Source: Orychophragmus violaceus
Lineage: Eukaryota > Streptophyta > Magnoliopsida > Brassicales > Brassicaceae
Length of the DNA stretch: 64,000 nt
Assembly: GCA_030180135.1 (NCBI GenBank)
Contig: CM058233.1
Span: 106,743,994-106,807,993 of the forward strand
Direction: 5' to 3'
Positions 1 to 12,274 of this stretch are shown here, in pieces. The stretch's first letter is position 1; each line of letters starts with the position of its first letter. The notes below the pieces were generated by a model that was not told where the DNA came from, did not search any database, and saw only the letters and a list, made by a program, of their open reading frames with translations. The position numbers and the translations under genes were made by a program.

Positions 1-3000
1 CTGCTTTTGCTGCAGCAGTTAAGGTATTTCTGAAGATGCATATGATTTACCTGCTTGTCTGATTGGTAGTACAAGTAGAAGTTGGATAAATTTGATGGCC
101 TCCTCGACTTTTGTTTGCCGTTTAGTAAGCATTAAGCTTTGTCAACTAGTTTAGAGGTGGCGTAATAAGTTTATTATTTCGTTTTCATGAAGCTACAGGT
201 TAACTGGCCAATGTTATCAAACTTGTATCTTTATTGTGCTGCAATTATCTCTAGTGAACATTTTTCCTTTTTTTCCTGGGAAAATTGTTGAGGATAACAT
301 CTAGAGTTATTTACATTTGCATGTGTGTGACTTTAGCGTCTAACAATTCATTTTCTCCTAGGCTGCTTTCTTGGCAATGAAGAGCAAAGGAGGGAAGCTT
401 ATGGTGTTTCAATCAGGTATGCTTCTCACTCTATTTGGGTACTTTATATATTGGGGCTATTGATGCATGTCCTCCAATAAAAAATCATATTAGAAGCACC
501 AACCCTCACTTCTTATAATATACCATACTGTTCAGTACCTCTATCCTTTAACTAATATGTTTGCCATTTTCTCCGTAGTTTTGTGTTCTGTTGGTGTTGG
601 AGCACTTTCTTCCAGAGAGGCCGAAGGGAGAGCTAATATGTCTGCTGGTGAAAAGGTAAACATACTTTTTGTTTCAGAGGTTGTTGTGTTTCACTGCAAA
701 ATATTGAAGAGTTCTATAATTTGGATTTCAGGAGGCCCATAAGTTATTACAGCCAGCTGACAAAACTCTAAAGACCATGGCTATCGAATTTGCTGAATAC
801 CAGGTATGTCAATATCGAATAGGATAGATGTTTAACTGAAAAGGTTTCCATCTGCTTATCAATAATCTATGATGTATCATTTTCTCTTAATTGCAATATT
901 TTGTTCATATCTAAGCCATCCAGAAATGTCTCAGGTCTGTGTAGATATATTTATCACAAGTCAGGCTTACGTTGACATGGCTTCAATATCTGTCATTCCA
1001 AGAACTACTGGAGGACAGGTATATTTCAGTATTCGTTATCCTTTCTGATTTTTAACAAGTTCTGATCGATTTGTGATTTATCCTTCACAGCTTGTTACCA
1101 ATTCTTTTCTGTGTCTCTATCACTCGAATGCATTTTTCCTATGGATGCCCATGTCCTATATATTTGACATCTTTGTAATCCTAAGTAAAAATATTCTGCG
1201 GAAGTCTTGCTTAGTTGATGCATCACTAATGGTGATCTGTAAATTTCATGGACGTTGGCGCCTTGGTTTTTTGCTGAACTTTAAACTTTCTATTGTAAAT
1301 GGTTTTCTCCAGGTGTATTGTTATTACCCTTTCTCAGCTCTCTCAGATCCTCCTAAGCTTTACAACGATCTTAAATGGAATATAACTAGGCCGCAAGGTT
1401 TTGAGGCTGTCATGCGAGTCAGATGCAGTCAGGTATATGTCTTCTGTGGCAGAGCGTTCTCTTCATGCATTACTCTTTATACTCTAGCTGAAGGTTCCAT
1501 AAAACCCCATTTCCAATAATTGTAGGGTATTCAAGTGCAAGAATACTCGGGGAATTTCTGCAAACGCATTCCAACCGACATCGATCTTCCAGCGGTGGGT
1601 GGATCCTCCTTAAAATTTTCTCCCTAACTGGTTTCTAGATAGCATTGTGTGCGTCTGCTGATTTCGTGTCAATATTATTGAAAATATATTTCTGAAAGTG
1701 GTCTTTATAAGTCTGGAATTATGGATAGATTAGATTCAACTGCTATGCTGGTCAAGTTAACACAATGCTAGTCTATATGAAACACATTATTCTTTTGCTG
1801 CAACTTTACCAAGAGATGCACTATGGTATAAACTCCTTTACACTCGAGTTTTGACAAACCTTGATTGCCAATGCAGATTGACTGTGACAAAGCTATAATG
1901 GTGACATTAAAGCATGATGACAAACTACAGGATGGAGCTGAATGTTCTTTCCAGGTATATTTCGTATTCATGTACTTCCTCAAAAATGTTGGTACGCTGT
2001 CTCATATAATATTCTATGTTCGTCCTGTGTTTTTTTCAGTGTGCCCTTCTGTATACTACCATATATGGAGAAAGAAGAATTAGGGTTACCACATTATCAC
2101 TCCCATGTACAAACATGCTCAGTAATTTGTTTCGCGCAGCTGACTTAGATTCTCAGTTTGCTTGTATGCTGAAACAAGGTAGGTCACTTTTTTTGGTGCT
2201 AACTGCTAACCGTGTTGTCACCTATGTACCAACATCTGTGTTTTTCTTTTATGCAGCGGCTAATGAAATCCCTTCAAAGGCACTTCCATTGGTAAAGGAG
2301 CAAGCAACTAACAGTTGCACTAACGCACTCTATGCCTATCGTAAATTTTGTGCTACAGTCACATCATCTGGACAACTTATTCTTCCCGAGGCGCTCAAGC
2401 TTTTGCCATTATATACTCTCGGTATTTTCTTGTGACTTTTGTCTACTTTAAGCTAATTTTACACAGCTTCACGTTCTCTTGTGTGCAATGCAGATTGTTT
2501 CCCTTCCCTTGTCTTGAATTAGAAGTGAATATTTATTTTGTTTTCACTGGCTACATGTGCTTTCTTTCAAGTCATGCTTGTTTTCTTTTTCTGCTAACTT
2601 TATGGTAATTACTGTGGCCGTCATGAAGCCATTGTAATATAGTAGGTGTATCAGAGCTGCTAGTTAGATACCTTAGTTCATTCAGATGTTTGGAAGTCTG
2701 TTCTCTGTGAATTACAAGTACTAACTCTTTTACTCGCCATGTGTATTTTGTTTCTCTTATATGTGCTGATTGTGAAATGCAACATACCCCACCCTATGGC
2801 ACTTTTCCGGATCATACCTCAATAGATTTGATTTGAATGTTGTTTCTTTTTAAATGGGTGTTTCTTCAGCATTGACCAAAAGTGTGGGTTTAAGAACGGA
2901 CGGGAGAATTGATGATCGGTCATTTTGGATCAACTATGTATCTTCCATATCTACTCCTTTGGCAGTCCCTCTGGTTTATCCCAGGATGATTTCTGTTCAC

Positions 3001-4091
3001 GACCTTGATACGAAGGTATGATGCGGCTACTTTTAGTTAACATATCTCTCCCAAGCCTTAATTTGCAGTTTGTGAAACTTATGATTTTTCTTGCTTTTCA
3101 TCAGGACGATGAAGGATCGGTCCTTCCTCCTCCAATCCCATTGTCAAGTGAACACATAAGCAATGAGGGAGTCTATTTTCTTGAGAATGGTGAAGATGGT
3201 CTACTATATGTAGGCGAATCTGTGGACTCAGATATTCTGCAAAAACTGTTTGCTGTTCCATCAGCTACTGAAATTCCTAGTCAGGTATTATTGCATATGA
3301 TTGTTGTGATTGTTTCATCATATTTATTGATCACATTATCGAAACTATGACCGATGAAATCTCTTTATAGTATTTTCTTTACCGGTGTTTTCTTTGCAGT
3401 ATGTGCTGCAGCAATATGATAATCAGCTATCAAAGAAGTTTAATGATGTAGTGAATGAAATTAGGAGGCAAAGATGTTCTTACTTAAGGTATCAAGCAAA
3501 AGTTTCTGCAACTGTCTTCTTTTTTCTTTTAGCTTAGCAGTAGATTCTTCTCCAGCCTAATCCTTCCAACCTCTTTATGTTTTCTCTACGCAGCATCAAA
3601 TTGTGCAAGAAAGGAGAGCCATCAGGTGAGTGATTCTGGTTTGATAGAATTTCAGTTGGTCCCTGCATCTACAAAGGCTACATGTTATTTATCTTTTCAT
3701 GTTTATGACATGATCAGTCTTAACGCTTATAGTAATAGTATAGCTCCTGTCTGCAGCTGGTGCCAGTGTCTAGTTAGTCTATCACTTAACTATCTGGCAC
3801 ATTTGAGCTATCTAATAATATCTCTTTGGCAAATGACTTGTTCATGCATAAGGAAAACATTTCTGTACAAATCATGCTAATTGGGAGTTGCTTAGCCTAA
3901 ATATATGTAGATTACTCAGTCGTGTTGATTTCATAAAACCCTGTCCATGATGATCTGTTTTTCTGATTTTTGGGGACTTTTCAGGAATGCTGTTTCTGTC
4001 ATATATGGTAGAGGATAGGACAGCAGGCGGCCCATCGTATGTGGAGTATCTTGTTCAAGTCCATCGCCAAATCCAGCTCAAGATGAACTGA
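1..4091 (+). CDS. SEC24C: SEC24-type COPII coat subunit, 3' part
   Basis: This is the C-terminal part of a Sec24 cargo-binding subunit of the COPII coat, which packs cargo into vesicles leaving the endoplasmic reticulum. The 5' end lies outside the window. Visible exons: 1-23, 362-416, 579-655, 732-803, 935-1018, 1313-1432, 1526-1594, 1877-1954, 2040-2178, 2257-2421, 2870-3015, 3105-3284, 3400-3488, 3594-3625 and 3985-4091 (TGA), giving about 478 residues in one phase. Family landmarks are the trunk segment AFLAMKSKGGKLMVFQS, then the beta-sandwich, helical and gelsolin-like region containing FLENGEDGLLYVG, and the C-terminal end after MLFLSYMVEDRTAGGPSYVEY. The paralogue choice (SEC24C, AT4G32640) rests on its position next to AFC3, GET2 and TEB. 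The family call is firm and the symbol is inferred from synteny. Confidence 0.93.
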
Positions 4092-4489
4092 TCTTTTGTT
4101 TTCTAGGACTCATTACAAAAGTCTCTCCTTAATGTTTTCTGCGTCATGTTAAGAAATTACAATAGAAAAGTGTAGCAGAACTGTAAAGAGCATTGTTCAT
4201 AGCTCATTTGGCTGCTTTTTGAAAGGGAATAGATGGCAGAGACTACTTCTACATGAGAAGGTTCAGTTCATCTTGGAGGTGTACTTAGATAATTGTCTCC
4301 ACATTTTTATTATAAGAATTTTACAAATGAGATTTTTCTTTTATCTCATCGATTTTGTATGGTCACTTTTTGTGTGTTTGACATGTTTCTTCCAAAGGAC
4401 AAAATAAAACTTTAATATACAGTTCAGCATAAATTATACACTAATAATTACCATTTTGTTTATTAGTTCAAATTATATTTATGCATGAA
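4092..4489. other. SEC24 3' UTR and spacer
   Basis: AT-rich sequence of about 400 bp between the SEC24 stop codon and the tRNA-Lys gene. It probably contains the SEC24 3' untranslated region. I see no coding signature and no trace of the KAT3 potassium-channel gene that follows SEC24C in Arabidopsis. Confidence 0.6.
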
Positions 4490-4562
4490 GCCCGTCTAGC
4501 TCAGTTGGTAGAGCGCAAGGCTCTTAACCTTGTGGTCGTGGGTTCGAGCCCCACGGTGGGCG
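4490..4562 (+). tRNA. tRNA-Lys (anticodon CUU)
   Basis: A 73-nt cloverleaf. The acceptor stem GCCCGTC pairs with GGTGGGC allowing G-T wobbles, followed by a G discriminator base. The A box is TAGCTCAGTTGG, the anticodon loop is CTCTTAA with CTT at its centre, and the B box is GGTTCGAGCCC. There is no intron. A run of T (TTTATTTTTTT) just downstream suits RNA polymerase III termination. Confidence 0.95.
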
Positions 4563-4952
4563 TTTATTTTTTTCACTGAATTTTTTAATTTAACATTTAA
4601 TCAAAAAAGTATAGTAAAAATAAAAAAGCGCACGTGAAGATTATATCTCCATAATGGGCCTTTGGGCCGAGATAAGATCTCGTAAATACTGGGCTAAGTT
4701 TGTTGACCGTTTAAATCCGGGCCGGGTATTCTGAAGCAGCGGGCGTGGGGATTTTCCGGGTCATCGTGCTGAGACTGTTCCCTGCATTTGTAAATCGCAT
4801 CGGAGAGATTTTAAGAAAAAACTAATCTCTTGCGCTTTGCATTCAGAAACCCTAGTCCTCTGTTTTCACCATATCAGAGAAATCACCCTTCACGTTGCTC
4901 GATTCGCCGCCGCCTTGTGCTCACCCATATAATACAAATCTTATCGAGTAAG
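4563..4952 (+). promoter_or_regulatory. AFC3 promoter and 5' leader with TGGGCC/T motifs
   Basis: This 390-bp stretch separates tRNA-Lys from the AFC3 start codon. It carries three TGGGCC/TGGGCT motifs (4655-4660, 4663-4668, 4690-4695), the site II type bound by TCP factors in plant housekeeping promoters. The sequence is more GC-rich than its surroundings. The transcription start is not determined. Confidence 0.5.
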
Positions 4953-7554
4953 ATGGATAAGGAACGAGTCAGAAAACGGCCTCGTATGACGTGGGACGAG
5001 TCTCCAGCTGAACCAGATGTTGGTCTTCTTCTTCTTTTTAATCAAATATTTAACAATTAAATTTTACATTTACCTGTTCTTCTGGAATTTTATTGAAAAA
5101 GTCGAATGTGGAGCAAGCCTTTCTGTTGATTTGTGTAGGCTAAAAGAGCTGCGAATAAAGGGAATGGAAGCGATGGGAGGGTTTTGTTGTCACCACCATT
5201 AAGGGAGGATGATCGTGACGGCCATTATGTTTTCAGTTTGAGGGAGAATCTCACTCCTAGATGTGAGTTGTTTATGTTCATCAATTTTCCTTTGGATGGG
5301 TTTTTGATTGATTAAGTTGCCAACTTTCTATGTCAACAACTTTTGTAAAAACTAAGAAACTAACTGATTTTGCCACTAAATGATATGTGCATTGCTTGCA
5401 TCAGTGATAATCTTAGTATTCCTTGTTTGATTCTCATTCATATCCACTGTTGGTTGGACAGATAAAATACTAAGCAAGATGGGTGAAGGTTAGCTTGTCA
5501 AGTGGCATGGTGTGTTCGAGATAAAAACTGTTTATGTGAATCAAAAATCGCGCCATTTCAGTGACATTGCTGGTGTTGTAGGCACATTTGGTCGGGTTTT
5601 GGAATGTTGGGATCGTCAAACAAAAGAATATGTGGCAATAAAGATAATCCGAAGCATTAAGAAATATCGGGATGCAGCAATGATTGAAATTGATGTACTT
5701 CAAAAGCTTGTTAAGACTGATAAGGGCCGCAAACGGTATTTATCTTGTAGATTTTTAGCTGATTGCAAGAGTGACATGGTTTTCTGTAGAGTTATATGAT
5801 CATTGCTCAGTTTCTTCATCTCTTCTTTGTCCTTGCAGATGTGTACAGATGAAAGACTGGTTTGATTACCGGAATCATATTTGCATTGTAAGTATTCCAT
5901 TTAAAGTTATATTGATTTCTACCGGCTGGCTTTGAAATGCATCTCTAGATTTCTATGATCAGTGAACTTTAATTGTTATAAGTGAATGACTCATAGTCTC
6001 TCTGGCTAGCTTTCTTTTTGTTTGATGCGTAGTTAATGCATGTAGTTTTTGTTGATAAAGTCTGGAACTAAACAGAACCTTCCTTTGAATGAATTCTAAT
6101 GGTGTTCCCAGGTGTTCGAGAAGCTTGGGCCAAGTTTGTTTGACTTTCTTAAGAGAAATAAATACTCCGCATTTCCCCTGGCTCTTGTTCGTGATTTTGG
6201 ATACCAGCTTTTGGAATCTGTAGCATGTCTGTGAATTGTTCCTTACGGCTGTTTTTAATACAATTTTCTTATGTAGCATTATTAACGTTTCCTTTCGATC
6301 TCAGTTCAGCAGCTGTTGTCCTACCACCTCTCTGTTCTTGACATTTTGTTTCCTATTTACAGATATGCACGAGTTACAATTAGTTCACACCGACCTCAAG
6401 CCCGAGAACATTCTTTTGGTGTCTTCTGAAAATGTAAAGCTTCCTGACAATAAGGTATCTAAAACTGAATTGTTAAGGTTGGGTTTAGTTCGAAACAAAA
6501 AGTATGATTCTCTGTAGTAATGATAAGCTAGTATTTTGAAAAGAAAAGAAAAACCCTTTCAAGAGTTGCACTTTTGACAGTTTGGTGTTTGATTTTAATA
6601 AACAGAGGAGTGCTTCAAATGAGACACATTTCAGGTGCTTACCGAAGTCAAGCGCCATTAAACTGATTGATTTTGGCAGTACTGTTTGTGATAACCGGAT
6701 TCATCACTCTGTTGTCCAAACAAGGCACTACAGGTCCCCTGAAGTCATTTTAGGTTGGTAAATCAGTTATGTGCGCAACAATACATGGTTGTGGAGGATT
6801 TCATAGCTCACATTTACCTAGGAATGAACATTAATTTTTTTCTTCCTGGTAACTAACCAGTGGCATATGGTTCCAGGTCTAGGATGGAGTTACCAGTGTG
6901 ACTTATGGAGTGTAGGTTGTATACTATTTGAACTATGCACGGTAAGTTCTTTTTCATCATGCTGTCTCATATCCCTCTTTGTTTTGCTTACTATTGTCAA
7001 CACTTCAAAATTGTACACTAGGGCGAGGCTCTCTTTCAGACGCATGATAACCTTGAACATCTAGCAATGATGGAGAGGGCATTGGGACCTCTGCCTGAAC
7101 ATATGACCCGGAAAGCCAGGTTATTTTTCTACTTACCCAAACATTTGGGTACACAAAACATCACAAAATATAAACCCTCATCGCTTGTTGCATGTGTGGT
7201 CATTATGTTTTGCAGCCAGGGTGCTGAGAAATATTTCAGGAGAGGAGGTAGGCTTAATTGGCCTGAAGGGGCAAACTCTAGAGAGAATATTAGAGCTGTA
7301 AAAAGACTTGACCATCTCAAGGTTGTGCATCATTATTTTGTCTTACTGTCTCTATTGATGTATCTTTCTTTTGAGATGTCGTAATCTGAAGTAGAAAATG
7401 CTCATGAAACTTGCAGGAGATGGTGGCGAAGCATGTAGACAACACAAGATCTGGATTTGCAGATCTGTTGTATGGTTTACTGAAATATAATCCGTCCGAG
7501 CGTCTCACAGCAAACGATGCTCTTAACCATCCTTTCTTTAAGAGCGCAAGTTGA
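4953..7554 (+). CDS. AFC3: LAMMER-type dual-specificity protein kinase AFC3
   Basis: This is a CLK/LAMMER kinase, a family that phosphorylates SR splicing factors in the nucleus. Twelve exons: 4953-5018, 5139-5262, 5462-5488, 5582-5735, 5839-5887, 6112-6226, 6363-6454, 6606-6753, 6877-6941, 7022-7119, 7216-7321, 7417-7554; 393 residues. Visible motifs are the glycine loop GEGTFGRV (71-78), VAIK with Lys93, the catalytic loop HTDLKPEN (187-194, the family's Thr variant of HRD), DFG (231-233), and the diagnostic EHLAMMER (292-299). The N terminus KERVRKRPR is basic and may act as a nuclear localisation signal. The ATG at 4953 is chosen because it begins the conserved MDKERVRKRPRMTWDE segment. 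All kinase motifs are intact, so the gene looks functional. It converges on GET2. Confidence 0.95.
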
Positions 7555-8036
7555 GAAGATGCAAAAACATACGAGGCACAGTGTGTCTAAAATCATTAAA
7601 ATTTCATAATGTTATCTTTACATAGAAAATGTAGTGAGAATACTTGATGATAAGAACCGGTTTTTGGTTTATCAAGTGGATCATGCAAAAAAAACCTTTG
7701 TTCGGAATTGCATTAGACATTGTAAGCACGGTCGATCTGGATCTAGCGATTTTGGTTTATTTTGGTTTATCAAGTGGATAATGCAATAAAAACCTTTGTT
7801 TGGAATTGCATCTGATCCGGGTCTAACGACTTATCAAATCGGAATCAAATGGGGGAGTAATTGGGGTTTAGTTCTTTTTTGTCGTGCAAACGAATCACAT
7901 AGCATCCAGAAAATGTAAACATGAAAACATGCAACTAGTTTTGGACATAAGTATAGTTGTACAAATTCAAAACCAGTAGCAATAATACAAATCTACTGAT
8001 CACAAACCTACTTAAGGAGAACAGAGAAACAATGAC
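7555..8036. other. Convergent 3' spacer with a short direct repeat
   Basis: This 480-bp gap between the ends of AFC3 (+) and GET2 (-) holds their 3' untranslated regions. A segment beginning TTTGGTTTATCAAGTGGA occurs at about 7663 and again at about 7761, with similar sequence following each (an A-run, then ACCTTTGTT and GGAATTGCAT). It is a local duplication of about 98 bp. No RNA gene or coding region is apparent. Confidence 0.55.
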
Positions 8037-9779
8037 TTAAGCAAAGATGCTTTGTGTGAACAAAAGACCACAGATGAGAACCACAGCGTATAAGCTAAAA
8101 TCCATAGAAATCGCTTCCATTATCTTCTTCACCATCATGACTGTCTCCAGTGCGTTGCCCACTTGATCCGCTATGCCTTGTCCATTCATTACTGATCTCA
8201 AGGCTGAGGAAGGATCTCCATGATGGCTCAGCAGAACACGTCCAAGCACAATAGTGGCATTGGTCAAGAGAAGCAAGAAAACAGGTCTGAAGCTTACTAT
8301 GCTGCTTATGGAAGAGAACCCGAGATGAGACAGTATGACAAGAAGTGCAATCACAAGAGCTGAGAACATCCGCACATATTCTGTAGCATCAATGGCGGCT
8401 CCAATGTGATTTGGAGTGATGGTGTTCACAAAACTAACTAGAGGAGTAAATGCTTGAGAAGCACTCATATCTACCACTGATGGGGTTTGAGCACTTGATG
8501 TTGCAGGAGATGGTTGTAGTGTTGTGTCTCTAGGATCTGAAGTGGATGCTTCTGCCAATGTTTCAGTATACTTCCGACGCTGTAGCGATTCTGCTCTGCT
8601 TTGGTGGATAATATGATCCACATTATCAAGCATTGAAGCATCGGAGATGTTTTCCTGATGACTTGTGAAATCTGCAATGTCACAACTAGGATCATTAAAA
8701 ACCAATACACTACTTCCTAGTCCCTACGTTTTTATAAATATGCTTATAAGAGAATGGGATCAGCAACATATAAATGATGATAACACATGCTTCTCTATAG
8801 AACAATTGACATCTATAACAATCCTTGTTGAGAATATAACAAGTTAAGCAAGCAAAACACACATCTGTAAGGAGGTAGTGTAAAGGTAAGCCTAAAGAAG
8901 ACATCAGAAAAGATCATTCACAATCAGCTCTTACGAAGTTTGACAAATGTATCTTCAAATCTATTATTTCATGTTCTACACTTAAGCCTTTGATAAGTTC
9001 ATAATCACATCTATTAAGCCAGAAAATAACCTTCTACAACCTCTAAATGCAGAAATCATCCTGGTTAGAGTAAACTATAAACTTTCAATAAGCAAGACTG
9101 CCATCAGTTCTATAAAGTTTCAAAATGACTTGTGCACAAAACCCAATCAAGTCATAAGATCAAATACATCTCATCAAAATCATAGTTCCTTACATATTTG
9201 ATTCAGTTGCAAATCAAAGTTTACGACTTTAAGAAAACTGAAGCACAGAGGATTTACAACAGCGTAAATTTTGTGGCACGCCTTGGCCGTGCTTGAGCCA
9301 CTACTAGAAAAGAATTTCACAGAGTAGATGAGAAAACTTCCAGTAGAGAACAGCAAAAACAGTTCAAGAACGGATACTGCCTTCATTAAGATCTAATTTT
9401 AGCTTAAGCCAAGTACGTTCTCCCTAAAAATCTGGATTTATCTGCTCCTTCACTTTCCATTAACTACTTCAACCAGATGATGCAATTGCAAATACACACA
9501 CAAACAAAAACGGAAATCGAACTTGGGTACGAACAATTGTAGAATGATTGTATTCCATACAGAAGGAGAACCTGTTTCTCGATCGGTATGTATCTGATCA
9601 CGAGGCGGAATCGTGTCCGGTGAGGATTCGTCAGTGCGGATATGAGATTGGGAAAGGGAAGTAGGATCGGAAGAAGGTGGAGGAGGCACACCGTTGATCT
9701 GACCAGTGATAAAAGCCAAACGATCGGATCCTCTTTCTAATATTTTCCGCCTCCTGGCTTCTCTGCTGTTCGACGCCAT
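8037..9779 (-). CDS. GET2: GET2/CAML-like receptor of the tail-anchored protein insertion pathway
   Basis: This ER membrane protein recruits the GET3 ATPase, together with GET1, to insert tail-anchored proteins. Two exons on the minus strand (9779-9572 and 8671-8037) give 280 residues, with a phase-1 junction creating Asp70. The N terminus has the basic cluster RRRK at residues 9-12, the GET3-docking signature of yeast GET2 and mammalian CAML. A hydrophilic linker follows, then three membrane segments near 171-188, 199-216 and 261-279. The Met at 9779 places the basic cluster close to the N terminus; an in-frame Met at 9848 would add 23 residues and is less likely. Its neighbours match AT4G32680, named GET2. 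The intron is about 900 bp. Confidence 0.85.
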
Positions 9780-10109
9780 TGCCAGCGGAATTTTTCTTGG
9801 CTTCGGTCGGAGCAAGGACGGGAAACCACTTCTCTCGACAAACGCCAAACATCAATAAAGCGTTTTGTCGCGTTTCAAGTAATGGGCGTAATGGGCCAAC
9901 TTAAGTGGGCCCAGTTACCTCCATTCCTAATTGGCTACAGAAACAACTAAACAAGTAAACAAGAGAGCGTTGCCTCCACGCGACCACCACGACAGACAGA
10001 GGGGCCCTTCGGCCCCTTCCTTTAAAAAATTCAATCGCCCACCGTTTTTTCATCAGCTAGAGAGAGAGAGTGTTGACCCAAAAAGAGGGAGAGAGAGCGA
10101 GAGAGAAAG
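9780..10109. promoter_or_regulatory. Divergent promoter of GET2 and GLB3
   Basis: The two start codons lie 330 bp apart on opposite strands, so this segment must hold both promoters and leaders. TGGGC motifs cluster at 9883-9888, 9892-9897 and 9906-9911, the last being the palindrome GGGCCC. A purine-rich GA repeat at about 10061-10108 lies immediately upstream of the GLB3 ATG, probably in its 5' leader. Confidence 0.6.
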
Positions 10110-11383
10110 ATGCAGTCGCTGCAGGAGAAGTCATCGGTATTGAGCGGCGTGGATCAGGCTGACGCGGTCGCAATCGACGACTCCAATCTGTTTGAAAAGC
10201 TCGGTCTTCAGAGCTTCATCAACCTATCCACCAATTTCTACACCAGGTTTCTATTCTCTTTCTCTAAATTTCCCTATGCTTCTATGTGTTTGCTCTGAGT
10301 TCTTAAATCCCAGATAGCGTTCACTTGCTTAGCTCGAATACAGTTCTTCCTGAAGAGTGAACAGTGTCTCTGCTTGTTCAACTGAGATAAATTAGTATAC
10401 TTTTCAGGATATTTTGTGTTCTGATTTTGTAGGTTTACTGGCTGCTTTGACAAGTCTTTTACTTTCTTCCATAGAGATCTCTTTTAAGATTGTTTTTTTT
10501 TGGTAATGCTGCTACTTATGGACCTGGGTTCTTAAGGGGATTCTTGTTTGTTGTGTATTGTAGGGTATATGATGACGAAGAAGAATGGTTTCGATCCATG
10601 TTTTCTAACTCAACGAAAGAAGATGCCATTCAGAACCAATATGAGTTCTTTGTCCAGCGTATGGGAGGCCCTCCTATGTATTCTGAAAGGAAAGGTTTGT
10701 CTTTTGGATTTGGATTCTTCTTCCTTTAATATAATGTGGTTTAACTGAAATGGCTGAATGCCTTCAAATGTTGTTCCCCTTGATTGGATCTGTGTTCTAT
10801 ATGTTTGACTGAGAAAACCACACATTTACTCAGTTTTGTTCCCCACTTAGTACAGCAGGCACGAATACACTTGTATTTGTCTAATTGTATAACCATAGAC
10901 ATTAGAATATATATGCACCAGTGTGAGTTTGGTTTGACTGATATGACTTGGCAATCTGCAAAACTCTTACTTATTTTGTGGCTTGTGATCTTTCTGTGTA
11001 GGCCATCCTACTCTGATTGCTCGTCACCGTCAATTTCCAGTGACTCATGAAGCTGCAGAGAGATGGCTACTGCACATGCAAAATGCTATGGACGATTCGG
11101 TTGACATTGACCAGGACTCAAAAATAAAAATGATGAATTTCTTCAGGTAACACCATCTTCTTCTCAGAGATCAAAAGAGTCTGTAATTCAAATGAATGAG
11201 ATTTTGGATAAACCTTCGAATCCAGCCGATATTAGCGAGCAAATGTAATTAGTTTTGTTGCTTTTGATCTGTTTCAGGCACACCGCTTTCTACCTTGTGG
11301 CTGGAGTACATGAGTTGAAGAAGCAGAACAGCCACGTTGGGTGTAAGTGTAAACATGCTGCCACTAAACCAACAGAAGAATGA
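10110..11383 (+). CDS. GLB3: Truncated (2-over-2) haemoglobin
   Basis: A plant 2/2 haemoglobin, related to bacterial truncated globins, that binds oxygen and NO through haem. Four exons: 10110-10246, 10564-10694, 11002-11146, 11278-11383; 172 residues, the usual plant length with N- and C-terminal extensions around the globin core. Recognisable pieces are the N-terminal FEKLGLQSFINLSTNFYTR, the segment EEWFRSMF, FVQRMGGPPMYSERKGHP, and the helix region ARHRQFPVTHEAAERWL with the candidate haem-ligand histidines. The C terminus has CKCKHAA. The gene is intact and divergently transcribed from GET2, the arrangement expected from AT4G32680/AT4G32690. Confidence 0.93.
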
Positions 11384-12274
11384 TTATGTTACATACTCAT
11401 TATGTAAGATATGATAAGAGAGTGGAGAGTTTATCATGGTAACATGTGAGTGAGCTGGATCATATCATGGTGTTTAAGAAGAGTAATGTGGTGTGTATAA
11501 ATAAGGGTGAATGTGTGTGAAGGAGAGCATCCATTTGGTGACCAAGTGTGCATGAAGAGAGTGAGTGACTCCATAAAAAATTCTTCATAAGTATTTGTTC
11601 TAAATGTGAGTTGTTTTCATTTCAATATAAAACATGTTTTTACTCTTCTTCCAAATCTTAATTTCAATACACTTTTTCTATGTTTAATATTGTGAAACAA
11701 CTAAAAGAGTAATACCATAATACGACTTTTATTGAAGCATAATCTGTCTGATAACAACATCAATATTAGTTCTGAATTTAATAGTTTACATTCTTCAGAA
11801 CCACACAATTTACGATTCATGTCAATAGTGTCGGGTATTTCGGTTAAAAATATTCGGGTTAATTCGGATTTCGATGTTTTGGTAATATTCGATTAATTTT
11901 GGTTATTCGATTATTTTAAATATAAATATAACTAAATTTTTATATATAAAAATTATATTTCGGTTAGTTTGCATGTCCATTTAGTTTTTGGTTCAGTTAT
12001 TTTGATTATAAAAATTTAGAAATTATTCAGATATGAGATATTTATGAAGTTTTGATCGGTTTACTTTCGGTTATTTCGATTGGGTTGGTTGGTTTTCAAA
12101 TTGAATTTTAAATAAAGAATATAATAACACGGCTGTATTGAAGGGAGGAAATCAAAATTCAAACGCTACGAATTCTCTTTCTACATCCATCGGCCGGCGG
12201 TGAGACGCTCTCCTCACTCCTTCGGCGCTGAAATCGCCAACTAGGGTTGTCTCCTATTCCTTCTTCCACCGCCC
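11384..12274. other. Intergenic: GLB3 3' end, degenerate CGGTT-rich repeat, TEB leader
   Basis: The first 250 bp probably include the GLB3 3' untranslated region. From about 11825 to 12105 the sequence is AT-rich and repeats CGGTT/TTCGG/ATTCGG words, typical of old non-autonomous elements common in crucifer genomes. I could not find clean terminal repeats. The last 100 bp are GC-richer and form the TEB leader. Confidence 0.45.

Noticed and set aside
9780..9848. Upstream in-frame Met for GET2 (23 extra residues)
   Set aside because: GET2/CAML proteins carry the basic RRRK cluster very near the N terminus; the Met at 9779 fits better. Not fully excluded.
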